DNA of 7,127 bases from Tannerella sp. GTDB taxonomy: Bacteria; Bacteroidota; Bacteroidia; Bacteroidales; Tannerellaceae. The notes beneath the pieces are model-generated. The model ran no database searches. It saw only the letters and a list, made by a program, of their open reading frames with translations, and was not told the origin of the DNA. Position numbers and translations under genes: made by a program. Below are positions 1 to 6,398 of the stretch, in pieces; the first letter of the stretch is position 1, and each line of letters opens with the position of its first letter. The stretch spans positions 1-7,127 of the forward strand of contig JAIRLL010000270.1 of assembly GCA_031259505.1 (NCBI GenBank), written 5' to 3'.

Positions 1-1592
1 TCTCGAAAGACGAGAAAAACCACACCTCGTACCACTTCTACGACCTGAACGCGAAACTGAACTACCGTTTTTCGGACCGGAGCCGCATGTACTTCAACTG
101 GTATTCGGGAGATGACGCCCTTCGCGTAAGGCAGGAATGGTATCACAGCGCGGCAAGCGGTACATATTCCGAAAACGGCTCCGGATGGAAGTGGGGCAAC
201 ATGCTGGCATCGCTGAACTGGAACTACGTCTTCAGCCCGCAACTGTTTGCTAACATGAGCGCCATATACAGCCGTTTCCGCTCGGACATCAACATCTACG
301 ACATGTCGGTCGACAAAGCAGGCGGCGTCGAAACCACCCGCAGCCGGACGAATATGACCCACAATTCCGGCATACGCGACATCGGCTACCGGATGGATCT
401 CGACTGGTCGCCCCATCCGAATCATGCGGTCAGGTTCGGCAGCAACTATCTTTTCCACAGTTTCCGCCCCGAAGAGAGCGGCGCGTCGTCGTCGACCGGA
501 ACAGGAGAAGCGGAAGTCGCCGATGCCGACAAGTTTCAAGGCCGGACACTGCCGGCGCACGAAGTGTCGTTCTACGCCGAAGACGACATGGACGTCACGC
601 CCGCGCTGAAGGTCAACGCCGGCCTGCACTTCTCGCTCTTCCACGTCGAAAAGAAGACGTACGCCGGCCTGCAACCGCGCCTCTCGGCACGCTATCTGCT
701 CGGCCGGGACTGGTCGGTCAAGGCGTCGTATGCCCTGATGAACCAGTACGTGCATCTGCTTTCGGGTTCGACGGTCAGCCTGCCGAACGACCTGTGGGTA
801 CCCGTCACGCGAAACATACGCCCGATGATTTCCAACCAGTTTTCGACGGGCGTCTATCACGAACTGAACCGGACGTGGAATTTCTCGCTCGAAGGATACT
901 ACAAGACGATGAACAACCTGATCGAATATCGCGACGGCGCGTCGATGTTTTCGACGTCTACCGACTGGCAGGACCGCGTGGCGATGGGACGCGGCACGGC
1001 CTACGGCATCGAATGGCTGGCGCAGAAACCCGAAGGCCGCCTGAACGGATGGCTGGGATATGGCCTCTCGTGGGCAGACCGGCAGTTTCCGAACGGTGAA
1101 ATAAACGGCGGACGCCGCTTTTGGGCCAAATACGACAGCCGCCACAAAATCAACCTCGCGGCCGTCTACAAACTGAGCGACAAGGTGGACGTCAACGGCA
1201 CATGGACGTACTACACCGGCGGATGGATGACGGTCGGGCTTGAATCGTATGACCGGTCGCCCATACTGCCCGGCAGCAACGTCGCGCAGCAACCCGTATC
1301 CCCCTCCGACTGGAGCATAAAACACTACGAATCGCGCAACAACTACCGGATGAGCGACTATCACCGCCTGGACCTCGGGCTGAACATTCGCCGCCCGAAG
1401 AAAAACGGACATACAGGTACGTGGAACATCAGCGCCTATAACGTCTATGCACGCCGAAACCCCACCTTCGCATATCCTGATATCGAAAATACCTTCGACG
1501 GGGAAGGCAACAGGACGGGCAGCAGACCCGTCATTCAGGAAACCAGCATACTGTCCGTCATCCCGTCCATCTCATATACGTATACATTTTAA
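1..1592 (+). CDS. TonB-dependent outer-membrane receptor, C-terminal barrel (5' partial)
   Basis: The reading frame is open from base 3 with no start in view, giving 529 visible residues; the Met at position 87 is internal. The protein is rich in alternating aromatic/polar stretches typical of beta strands (for example NWYSGDDALRV, WNFSLEGYYK, GTAYGIEWLAQ, ISAYNVYARRNP) and ends SISYTYTF-stop. A terminal Phe is the usual outer-membrane insertion signal of barrel proteins. The pattern matches the 22-strand barrel of TonB-dependent receptors; plug, TonB box and signal peptide lie upstream of the window. Such receptors take a ligand across the outer membrane using TonB/ExbBD energy. The next gene, a DUF4249 lipoprotein 12 nt downstream, is a recurrent partner of Bacteroidota receptors and suggests one operon. 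The ligand cannot be told from this part: no SusD-type partner is seen, so a glycan role is not supported. Confidence 0.9.
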   Translation, partial: SKDEKNHTSYHFYDLNAKLNYRFSDRSRMYFNWYSGDDALRVRQEWYHSAASGTYSENGSGWKWGNMLASLNWNYVFSPQLFANMSAIYSRFRSDINIYDMSVDKAGGVETTRSRTNMTHNSGIRDIGYRMDLDWSPHPNHAVRFGSNYLFHSFRPEESGASSSTGTGEAEVADADKFQGRTLPAHEVSFYAEDDMDVTPALKVNAGLHFSLFHVEKKTYAGLQPRLSARYLLGRDWSVKASYALMNQYVHLLSGSTVSLPNDLWVPVTRNIRPMISNQFSTGVYHELNRTWNFSLEGYYKTMNNLIEYRDGASMFSTSTDWQDRVAMGRGTAYGIEWLAQKPEGRLNGWLGYGLSWADRQFPNGEINGGRRFWAKYDSRHKINLAAVYKLSDKVDVNGTWTYYTGGWMTVGLESYDRSPILPGSNVAQQPVSPSDWSIKHYESRNNYRMSDYHRLDLGLNIRRPKKNGHTGTWNISAYNVYARRNPTFAYPDIENTFDGEGNRTGSRPVIQETSILSVIPSISYTYTF

Positions 1593-1604
1593 AAACATTT
1601 CGAC

Positions 1605-2663
1605 ATGATTAACAAGTTCAAGATGATCCAAGATTCAAAATTCAAGATCGGGAAATATATGGTCTTCGCGATGGCTGCGGGACTGTTTCTGTCGTGTACG
1701 AAGGCGGTAGACTTTTCGGGCGATATGCCGGAACCCAGGCTTGTCGTCAACTGCTTTGTGGAGCCTGACTCGATTGTGCGGGTGTTCGTTTCGCGAAGCT
1801 GGCCTGTCACCGAATCGCAGGGCGAAACGTTTGCGGACGCAACAGTCGAGCTCTACATCAACGACGTACTGCAGCCGCCCATGCAGGCTGTCAACGCAGA
1901 GACGTCGCAGCCGTCATACGTCTCTGCGGCGGAAGTGCGTGAGAACGATCGCGTGAAACTGTCCGTCGCCAGAGAAGGCTTTGCGGCGGTCACAGCCGAA
2001 ACGGTCGTCCCGCCTGCCGCGCCGATTCTTGCGATCGATACTGCGCGCCTGGGCGACGGTTCGCTGCGCTGCCTTGTACGCCTGAATGATGCGCAGCCGG
2101 GCACGCCCAACTACTATCGACTGTGCGCATGGCAGGAATGTCTGATAGACGGCGTCTGGAAAAACGGTTTTAGCGATACGGCATATTTCGGCGATCAATA
2201 CCATGTATGGTGGAATTCGGTCAACAACAATAACTTCAATTACGACCGGGAACCTGCCCTGCGAGTGGAATTTGAAGACGTGACCAGCGACATTGTGGGC
2301 ACGTCCGACCTGAACGGGTACGGCATCTTCAGCGACGACCTTTTCGACAGCAGGGAATATGCGCTGAACATCACCATCAAGCCGAAGATTAATTATGATA
2401 CATCGGACGGGGACTGGTGGGAAACGGAATTGGAGAATCGCAAAATATTCGACACCCGCTACGTATTCAAACTGGTCGCCCTTTCGCCTTCCGCCTACCG
2501 GTATCTCAAGTCGCTGACGATATTCGAGCACAACGGCGAGGACAGTTTTTTTGTGGAGCCGTTGCCGGTCTACTCCAACATCGCGGGCGGACTGGGCATT
2601 CTGGGCGCCTGCCGGACGGATACGAAAATAATCGACATTCCGAGGCATTTGCTGACGGAATAA
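1605..2663 (+). CDS. DUF4249 domain-containing lipoprotein
   Basis: 352 aa. The N-terminus is a basic leader followed by a hydrophobic core and lipobox (F28-L29-S30-C31), so Cys31 is the likely lipidated residue after signal peptidase II cleavage. Family marks of DUF4249 are visible: PRLVVNCFVEPDS near residues 44-56, an Ig-like strand segment with DATVELYIND near 78-87, PNYYRL near 168-173, and the C-terminal EPLPVYSNIAGGLGILGA at 318-335. Function is not established for this family; it is commonly encoded beside TonB-dependent receptors and is presumed to sit in the outer membrane as an accessory binding or docking protein. It follows the receptor by 12 nt, so co-transcription is likely. 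Start choice: Met1, Met7 (1623) and Met19 (1659) are all in frame. Met19 would leave no basic n-region, so Met1 or Met7 is favoured. The residues after Cys31 (TKAVD) are not a clear surface-export signal. Confidence 0.88.
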   Translation: MINKFKMIQDSKFKIGKYMVFAMAAGLFLSCTKAVDFSGDMPEPRLVVNCFVEPDSIVRVFVSRSWPVTESQGETFADATVELYINDVLQPPMQAVNAETSQPSYVSAAEVRENDRVKLSVAREGFAAVTAETVVPPAAPILAIDTARLGDGSLRCLVRLNDAQPGTPNYYRLCAWQECLIDGVWKNGFSDTAYFGDQYHVWWNSVNNNNFNYDREPALRVEFEDVTSDIVGTSDLNGYGIFSDDLFDSREYALNITIKPKINYDTSDGDWWETELENRKIFDTRYVFKLVALSPSAYRYLKSLTIFEHNGEDSFFVEPLPVYSNIAGGLGILGACRTDTKIIDIPRHLLTE

Positions 2664-2729
2664 CAGTGTGTTGAGTAGTGATATTTGCCCTTGGGGCTAA
2701 GTCAGGAATCGCAACGCAGGACAAACCCG

Positions 2730-3027
2730 TTTCTTATACCGAACTCAGGTTAACAGAATAACAGAATTTTCAGAATTAACATATTTGTAAATTTTGAAAA
2801 TTATGGAATTATGTGAATACGAAGTTCTCTATTGATATGTAAGCCGTAAACGGCTATTTCCTATACCGAACTCAGGTTATTGGAATCAATCCTGCCGGAT
2901 TCCGGTTAGAAACAATGTTTCTGTTGGCAATCCGGTCAGATTCCGGTTAGAAACAATGTTTCTGTTGGCAATCCTGCCGGATTCCGATTGTGTCATTCCG
3001 CTTTTAACCTGAGTTCGGTATAAGAAA
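2730..3027. repeat. 298-bp block with 24-bp perfect terminal inverted repeats (MITE-like or structured intergenic repeat)
   Basis: The left arm 2730-2753 (core TATACCGAACTCAGGTTA) is a perfect 24-base reverse complement of the right arm 3004-3027. A third copy, in left-arm orientation and 22/24 identical, lies at 2857-2880. Between the first two left-type copies the DNA is AT-rich, with a 13-bp palindrome (AATTTTGAAAATT, 2790-2802) and a small hairpin AGCCG-TAAA-CGGCT (2842-2855). Between the middle copy and the right arm lie 41-bp tandem repeats. There is no coding frame and no clear target-site duplication next to either arm. The block sits between two convergent genes, so it could act as a shared terminator structure or be a non-autonomous mobile element. 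The inverted repeat is seen directly; mobility is inferred. Confidence 0.8.
2888..2990. repeat. 41-bp tandem repeat, about 2.5 copies
   Basis: Unit 1 spans 2888-2928, unit 2 spans 2929-2969, and a truncated third unit runs 2970-2990. A 36-base stretch is identical in units 1 and 2 (2898-2933 and 2939-2974); the units differ only in a few bases at their 5' ends. Each full unit contains the dyad AGAAACAATGTTTCT (2908-2922 and 2949-2963), a 7-bp arm pair around one base. CCGGATT (2896-2902) and AATCCGG (2929-2935) can pair around unit 1. It lies inside the larger inverted-repeat block. Confidence 0.85.
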
Positions 3028-3129
3028 AATGATTTCCGGATAAAAAAGCAACGAATTAATTCTCCGCAGGAGTTTCAGGCAAAGCATGCCAAATGCGACA
3101 ATTTGAATTGAAAATCGAAGTTCATTCGT

Positions 3130-4977
3130 TCAGAATCGCTGCAAGTCGCAAAGTTTCCTGTAGTATCCGTTGCGGGCGAGCAGTTCGTCGTGTTTGCCGC
3201 GTTCGACGATTTCGCCTTCGTGCATGACGCAGATTTCGTCGGCGCTGCATATCGTGGACAGGCGATGGGCAATCACGATGGTGGTACGGTTGCGCATGAG
3301 CCGTTCGAGGGCTTCCTGCACCAGCCGTTCCGATTCGGTGTCGAGAGCCGAGGTAGCTTCGTCGAGGATGAGTATGGGCGGATTTTTCAGGATAGCCCGA
3401 GCGATGCTGATACGCTGACGCTGTCCGCCGGACAGTTTGCCTCCGCGGTCGCCGATGCCGGTTTCGTAGCCGTCCGCCGTGGCGACGATGAAGTCGTGAG
3501 CATTGGCGATGCGGGCGGCTTCTCTGACTTCGTCCATCGTGGCATGTTCGACGCCGAAGGCGATGTTGTTGAAAAACGTGTCGTTGAACAGGATTGCTTC
3601 CTGATTGACGTTGCCCATCAGGCTGCGCAGGGCGGCCGGCGCGACGTCGCGAATGTCCGTGCCGTCGATGCAGATGCATCCCTTCTCGACGTCGTAGAAG
3701 CGCGGCAGGAGGTCGACCAGCGTGCTTTTGCCCGAGCCGGACTGTCCGACCAGCGCCACCGTCTGCCCCTTTTCGATGCGCAGCGAGACGCCTTTGAGCA
3801 CCCATTCGCTGCCGTAGCGGAACCACACGTCGCGATATTCGATGGCTTCGCGAAGAGCGACAGGTTTGGGACAGGGCGGGGCGGTGATGTTGTTTTCGGC
3901 CATCAGTATTTTGTCGACGCGCTCGACCGAGGCCATTCCTTTCTGAATGGCGTAGACCGACCGGCTCAGCTCTTTGGCGGGATTGATGATGCTGTAGAAT
4001 ATCACCAGGTAGTAGATGAAGGCGGATGCGTGGATGGCGCTGTGGTCGGTCAGAATCAGCGTGCCGCCATACCAGAGGATGACGACGATGGTCAGCGTGC
4101 CCAGAAACTCGCTCAGCGGGTGCGCCAATTGCTGGCGGCGGTAGATGCGGTTGGTGGTGCGGCGAAACATTTCGTTCGTCTGTTCGAACCTTTTCCGTAT
4201 CTTCTTCTCCGCCACGAAAGCTTTTATGATGCGCAGACCGCTCAAGGTCTCCTCTATCCGGCTCATCAGCAGTCCGAACTGCGCCTGTCCGAGCAGTGAT
4301 TTACGTTTCAGTTTCTTTCCTGCAAGCCCCATGACGTATCCCGCGAGCGGCAGCAGAACGAGCACGAAAACCGTCAGTTGCCAGCTTGTCACCAGCATGG
4401 CCGCAAGGTATATGAGTATCAGTATGGGGTTTTTGAACAGCATGTCGAGCGAACTCATTATGGACGATTCGATTTCGATCACGTCGCCCGATACGCGGGC
4501 AATGATGTCGCCCCTGCGCTCTTCGGAGAAAAAACTAAGCGGCAGTTCCGTGATTTTCTCATTGATCCGGTTGCGGATGTCGCGCACGACGCCGGTACGT
4601 ATCGGAATCATCGTATAGAAAGCCATATACATGGCCGTCACTTTCATGAGCGTCGTCCCCACGAGCGCAATGCAGACGGTCAGCAGCGTGTACCGTTCGC
4701 CGTGCGCAGCGATCATGTCGCCCACGTACCAGAAGAAATTGTTGCGGGCAACATCGGGCACGTTTTTCCACGCATCCCACGAACCGAAATCCCATTCCCA
4801 GGGGATATACGCATACGCGACATCGCTTGTCTTGAACAGGATGTCGAGTACGGGCATAATCAGCGCAAAGGAAAAGACGTTCAGTATTGCAGAAAGAATA
4901 TTGAACACGACGTTCATCACCAGATACTTTCTGTATGGCGGCACGAAACGCTTCAGTACGCGGAAAAAATCTTTCAT
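3130..4977 (-). CDS. ABC exporter half-transporter, MsbA-like (fused permease and ATPase)
   Basis: 615 aa, reading from ATG at 4977 to TGA at 3130. The N-terminal half is a six-helix exporter domain, with hydrophobic segments near residues 18-46, 96-122, 184-216, 290-310 and 318-332. The C-terminal half is a complete ATPase: aromatic A-loop Y388, Walker A GQSGSGKS (411-418), Q-loop Gln459, signature LSGGQ (515-519), Walker B ILILDE (535-540) with catalytic Glu540, D-loop SALD (543-546) and H-loop His571. It should work as an inner-membrane homodimer exporting a lipid (lipid A precursor type) or a hydrophobic drug; the substrate cannot be told from sequence. A tryptophan-rich periplasmic loop (about residues 51-85) separates helices 1 and 2. 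The frame stays open upstream to 5694, but that extension runs antisense through flavodoxin and past a good promoter, so MKDFF at 4977 is the start. All catalytic motifs are intact. Confidence 0.93.
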   Translation of the reverse strand: MKDFFRVLKRFVPPYRKYLVMNVVFNILSAILNVFSFALIMPVLDILFKTSDVAYAYIPWEWDFGSWDAWKNVPDVARNNFFWYVGDMIAAHGERYTLLTVCIALVGTTLMKVTAMYMAFYTMIPIRTGVVRDIRNRINEKITELPLSFFSEERRGDIIARVSGDVIEIESSIMSSLDMLFKNPILILIYLAAMLVTSWQLTVFVLVLLPLAGYVMGLAGKKLKRKSLLGQAQFGLLMSRIEETLSGLRIIKAFVAEKKIRKRFEQTNEMFRRTTNRIYRRQQLAHPLSEFLGTLTIVVILWYGGTLILTDHSAIHASAFIYYLVIFYSIINPAKELSRSVYAIQKGMASVERVDKILMAENNITAPPCPKPVALREAIEYRDVWFRYGSEWVLKGVSLRIEKGQTVALVGQSGSGKSTLVDLLPRFYDVEKGCICIDGTDIRDVAPAALRSLMGNVNQEAILFNDTFFNNIAFGVEHATMDEVREAARIANAHDFIVATADGYETGIGDRGGKLSGGQRQRISIARAILKNPPILILDEATSALDTESERLVQEALERLMRNRTTIVIAHRLSTICSADEICVMHEGEIVERGKHDELLARNGYYRKLCDLQRF

Positions 4978-5004
4978 CGGATACGTTTTATTTTTTGACA
5001 GCGG

Positions 5005-5035
5005 CAAAATTAGATGAAAATCCCGCGATTTCCAA
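5005..5035 (-). promoter_or_regulatory. Bacteroidota-type promoter for the ABC exporter
   Basis: On the minus strand the sequence reads TTG (5035-5033), a 20-nt spacer, then TAATTTTG (5012-5005). This matches the primary sigma consensus of the phylum (-33 TTG/TTTG, -7 TAnnTTTG) exactly, with the expected spacing. The start of transcription would fall near 5000, leaving a leader of about 20-25 nt before the ATG at 4977. It also supports the short start chosen for the transporter. Confidence 0.7.
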
Positions 5036-5154
5036 GCATATGCAATAGAAAAAGTTTTTTGCAGCGGAAACGTGCGGATAAATCCCCGAATCCCGCTTTC
5101 TTTCCCTACTGACATGCAGGTAATCCTGTACACGAAAATACATAAAAACAGGTA

Positions 5155-5185
5155 TTGCCGGATACGGGCAGACGGTGCACCTTTG
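5155..5185 (+). promoter_or_regulatory. Bacteroidota-type promoter for the flavodoxin operon
   Basis: TTG at 5155-5157, a 20-nt spacer, then CACCTTTG at 5178-5185, one mismatch from the -7 consensus TAnnTTTG. Transcription would start about 5190, giving a leader of roughly 20 nt before the ATG at 5212. The sequence just before the ATG is AT-rich with no Shine-Dalgarno, as usual in this phylum. An imperfect palindrome lies a little upstream (5115-5130). Confidence 0.6.
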
Positions 5186-5211
5186 CTCCGTAAATCAAAC
5201 AAAATATATTT

Positions 5212-5718
5212 ATGAGTAAAATTGGAATTTTTTATGGCACATCCGGAGGCAATACGAAAGACATTGCCAGGCGGATAGGAGCGAAACTGAATGTGAACGA
5301 CGCGGACATACGGGATGTGGCGTCGGTGAAAAAGAGCGACCTGCAGGCATACGACGTGTTGCTGTTCGGCAGTTCCACATGGGGGCTGGGCGATTTGCAG
5401 GATGACTGGGAAGGCTTCATCCGCGAGGTGGCTTCGGCCGACCTGTCCGGAAAGAAGGTGGCGCTGTTCGGCTGCGGCGACTCGTCGTCCTATTCCGACA
5501 CGTTCTGCAATGCGATCGGGACAATATACAGGACAGTGAAGGACAAGGCGACGGTTATCGGCTTTACCGACACGGAAGGCTACACGTTCGACGACTCCGA
5601 AGCCGTAGTCGACGGCCGGTTTGTCGGCCTGCCCATCGACGAAGACAACGAAAGCGACCGGACCGGCACGCGCATCGACCTCTGGGTTGCACAACTCGAA
5701 AAGGAACTGACATCATGA
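5212..5718 (+). CDS. fldA: Flavodoxin, long-chain (FMN electron carrier)
   Basis: 168 aa, the usual length of long-chain bacterial flavodoxins. The phosphate-binding loop YGTSGGNT is at residues 8-15 directly after the first strand. The first isoalloxazine loop GSSTWGLGDLQDDW (53-66) contains Trp57, and the second loop GCGDSSSYSDTFCN (87-100) contains Tyr94. The long-chain insertion and tail follow the FldA pattern GYTFDDSEAVVDGRFVGLPIDEDN (about 123-146). The protein is cytosolic, binds FMN and carries single electrons at low potential, for example to or from pyruvate:ferredoxin-type oxidoreductases; in many bacteria it replaces ferredoxin when iron is scarce. Its stop codon overlaps the start of the next gene (ATGA, 5715-5718), so the two are translationally coupled. 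The divergent neighbour is the ABC exporter. The symbol rests on family resemblance. Confidence 0.93.
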   Translation: MSKIGIFYGTSGGNTKDIARRIGAKLNVNDADIRDVASVKKSDLQAYDVLLFGSSTWGLGDLQDDWEGFIREVASADLSGKKVALFGCGDSSSYSDTFCNAIGTIYRTVKDKATVIGFTDTEGYTFDDSEAVVDGRFVGLPIDEDNESDRTGTRIDLWVAQLEKELTS

Positions 5719-6041
5719 GGGTTTTCAAATGCAGCGCCTGTTCGAAAATACACGTCGAAGCCGGTAACGTACTCATCCATTTCCCCTCTGTCGAGCGGCT
5801 GAAGAAGTTTCTTGACTACATCGAATCTGTCGACACAGGCTGTTATGCAGCGCTCAACCGCGGCAAGGGGCTGGTTAAGGACATTTACCTGCCCGTAGGC
5901 GACATGTCTGTCAATATGGCCTTTTCCGTGGCGGAATTTGAAGAACTGAAATGCGTGATACGCAATTATCTGGCCGGACACGAAACGGACAAATCGCTTG
6001 CCGCCGGCTTCCTCGAACTGTCGAAAGCCGAATTGAACTGA
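5715..6041 (+). CDS. Small CxxC protein, DUF6686-like, coupled to flavodoxin
   Basis: 108 aa. The start ATG shares the sequence ATGA with the flavodoxin stop, a 4-bp overlap that implies translational coupling and common regulation. The N-terminus has a CxxC pair (FKCSACSKI, Cys6 and Cys9) followed by GNVLIHF and a helical segment, then IYLP, and a second helix with FSVAEFEELKCVIRNYL. This order resembles the Bacteroidota family DUF6686 as I remember it; no search was possible. There is no signal peptide or membrane segment, so it is probably cytosolic. The cysteine pair could bind a metal or be redox active, which would suit a flavodoxin partner, but only one CxxC is present and no function is established. 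Base composition matches its neighbours. A hairpin terminator follows 44 nt after the stop. Confidence 0.8.
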   Translation: MRVFKCSACSKIHVEAGNVLIHFPSVERLKKFLDYIESVDTGCYAALNRGKGLVKDIYLPVGDMSVNMAFSVAEFEELKCVIRNYLAGHETDKSLAAGFLELSKAELN

Positions 6042-6084
6042 GACCCGGACACAAACGCTGTGCCGCCCGGACATGGCAAATTCC

Positions 6085-6119
6085 GATACGGGCGCGGGAA
6101 CTTCTCTCGCGCCCGTATT
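6085..6119 (+). terminator. Hairpin terminator of the flavodoxin operon
   Basis: ATACGGGCGCG (6086-6096) is perfectly complementary to CGCGCCCGTAT (6108-6118). The stem can continue inward by a G-U, G-C and A-T pair to a 5-nt loop, giving about 14 bp. The downstream tract is T-poor (TTGATTTC), so it is either a weak intrinsic terminator or a 3'-end stabiliser. It lies 44 nt after the stop of the small CxxC gene and about 55 nt before the next promoter. Confidence 0.75.
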
Positions 6120-6174
6120 GATTTCAACGGCTCAAAAAAAACTGCTCAGGATTCTTTATTCGAAAAAAAGATGC

Positions 6175-6182
6175 TACCTTTG
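6175..6182 (+). promoter_or_regulatory. -7 promoter box of the B12-riboswitch/btuB transcript
   Basis: TACCTTTG is a perfect match to the Bacteroidota -7 box TAnnTTTG. The best -33 candidate at the right spacing is TTC (6152-6154), one base from TTG and 20 nt upstream. Transcription would begin around 6187-6189, exactly at the 5' strand of the riboswitch P1 stem, which independently supports the call. Confidence 0.7.
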
Positions 6183-6186
6183 CCCC

Positions 6187-6398
6187 GGATTTTGGTGATG
6201 CCGCTTCCATTCGGAAGATGCATTGAAAAGGGAATCAGGTGTAAATCCTGAACAGACCCGCTGCTGTAAGTTCCGCCAAAGTTCTTGAACAATACTCAAT
6301 CCACTGGAAAATCGGGAATGGACGAAGAAAAACCGTTCATCAGCGCTTCCGGGAAGGACGTTCAAGGACGGAGCAAGTCAGAAGACCTGCCAGAATCC
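6187..6398 (+). ncRNA. Cobalamin (adenosylcobalamin/B12) riboswitch aptamer
   Basis: The conserved core is present: GGGAATCAGGTGTAAATCC (6230-6248), then GACCCGCTGCTGTAA (6255-6269), and the 3' B12 box AAGTCAGAAGACCTGCC (6375-6391). A closing P1 stem pairs 6187-6195 with 6390-6398 (9 bp with one G-U). A 10-bp arm pairs 6281-6290 with 6360-6369 (one G-U) and holds a further hairpin (6319-6324 with 6333-6338); CTTCC/GGAAG (6204-6217) forms a small upstream hairpin. Riboswitches of this class bind cobalamin and lower expression of B12 uptake or synthesis genes. Here it lies in the leader of a BtuB-like receptor, which is the expected target. Confidence 0.95.

Larger units (their letters stand above)
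2664..3129. other. Convergent intergenic region, 466 bp without a gene
   Basis: This gap separates the stop of the plus-strand lipoprotein gene from the stop of the minus-strand ABC transporter. Apart from the repeat block at 2730-3027 it holds about 66 bp of undistinguished sequence on the left and about 100 bp on the right. The right flank includes a short CTCC-GCA-GGAG hairpin near 3062-3072 that could help end the minus-strand transcript. No open frame with coding character and no promoter that I would trust is present. Confidence 0.6.

Noticed and set aside
1914..2648. 244-codon minus-strand open frame
   Set aside because: It is antisense to the DUF4249 gene, whose family motifs run through to the end; the antisense product shows no recognisable features.
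2680..2687. GATATTTG and CATATTTG (2780-2787) as promoter boxes in the convergent gap
   Set aside because: Each mismatches the -7 consensus, no TTG lies at the right spacing, and there is no gene for them to drive.
2898..2974. Possible mini-CRISPR: two identical 36-bp repeats
   Set aside because: The gap between them is only 5 bp, the units form a continuous 41-bp tandem array, and no cas genes are nearby.
3190..4299. 369-codon plus-strand open frame
   Set aside because: It is antisense to the conserved exporter and rich in Asp/Val/Gly/Arg with no domain, a usual mirror of GC-biased codons.
4978..5694. Upstream extension of the ABC exporter frame to 5694 on the minus strand, adding 239 residues
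   Set aside because: It runs antisense through the flavodoxin gene, lacks any recognisable domain, and a good promoter lies inside it just before the ATG at 4977; normal family length is reached without it.
5580..6074. 164-codon minus-strand open frame
   Set aside because: It overlaps antisense both flavodoxin and the CxxC gene, and it would cross the flavodoxin-operon stop without its own promoter or family marks.
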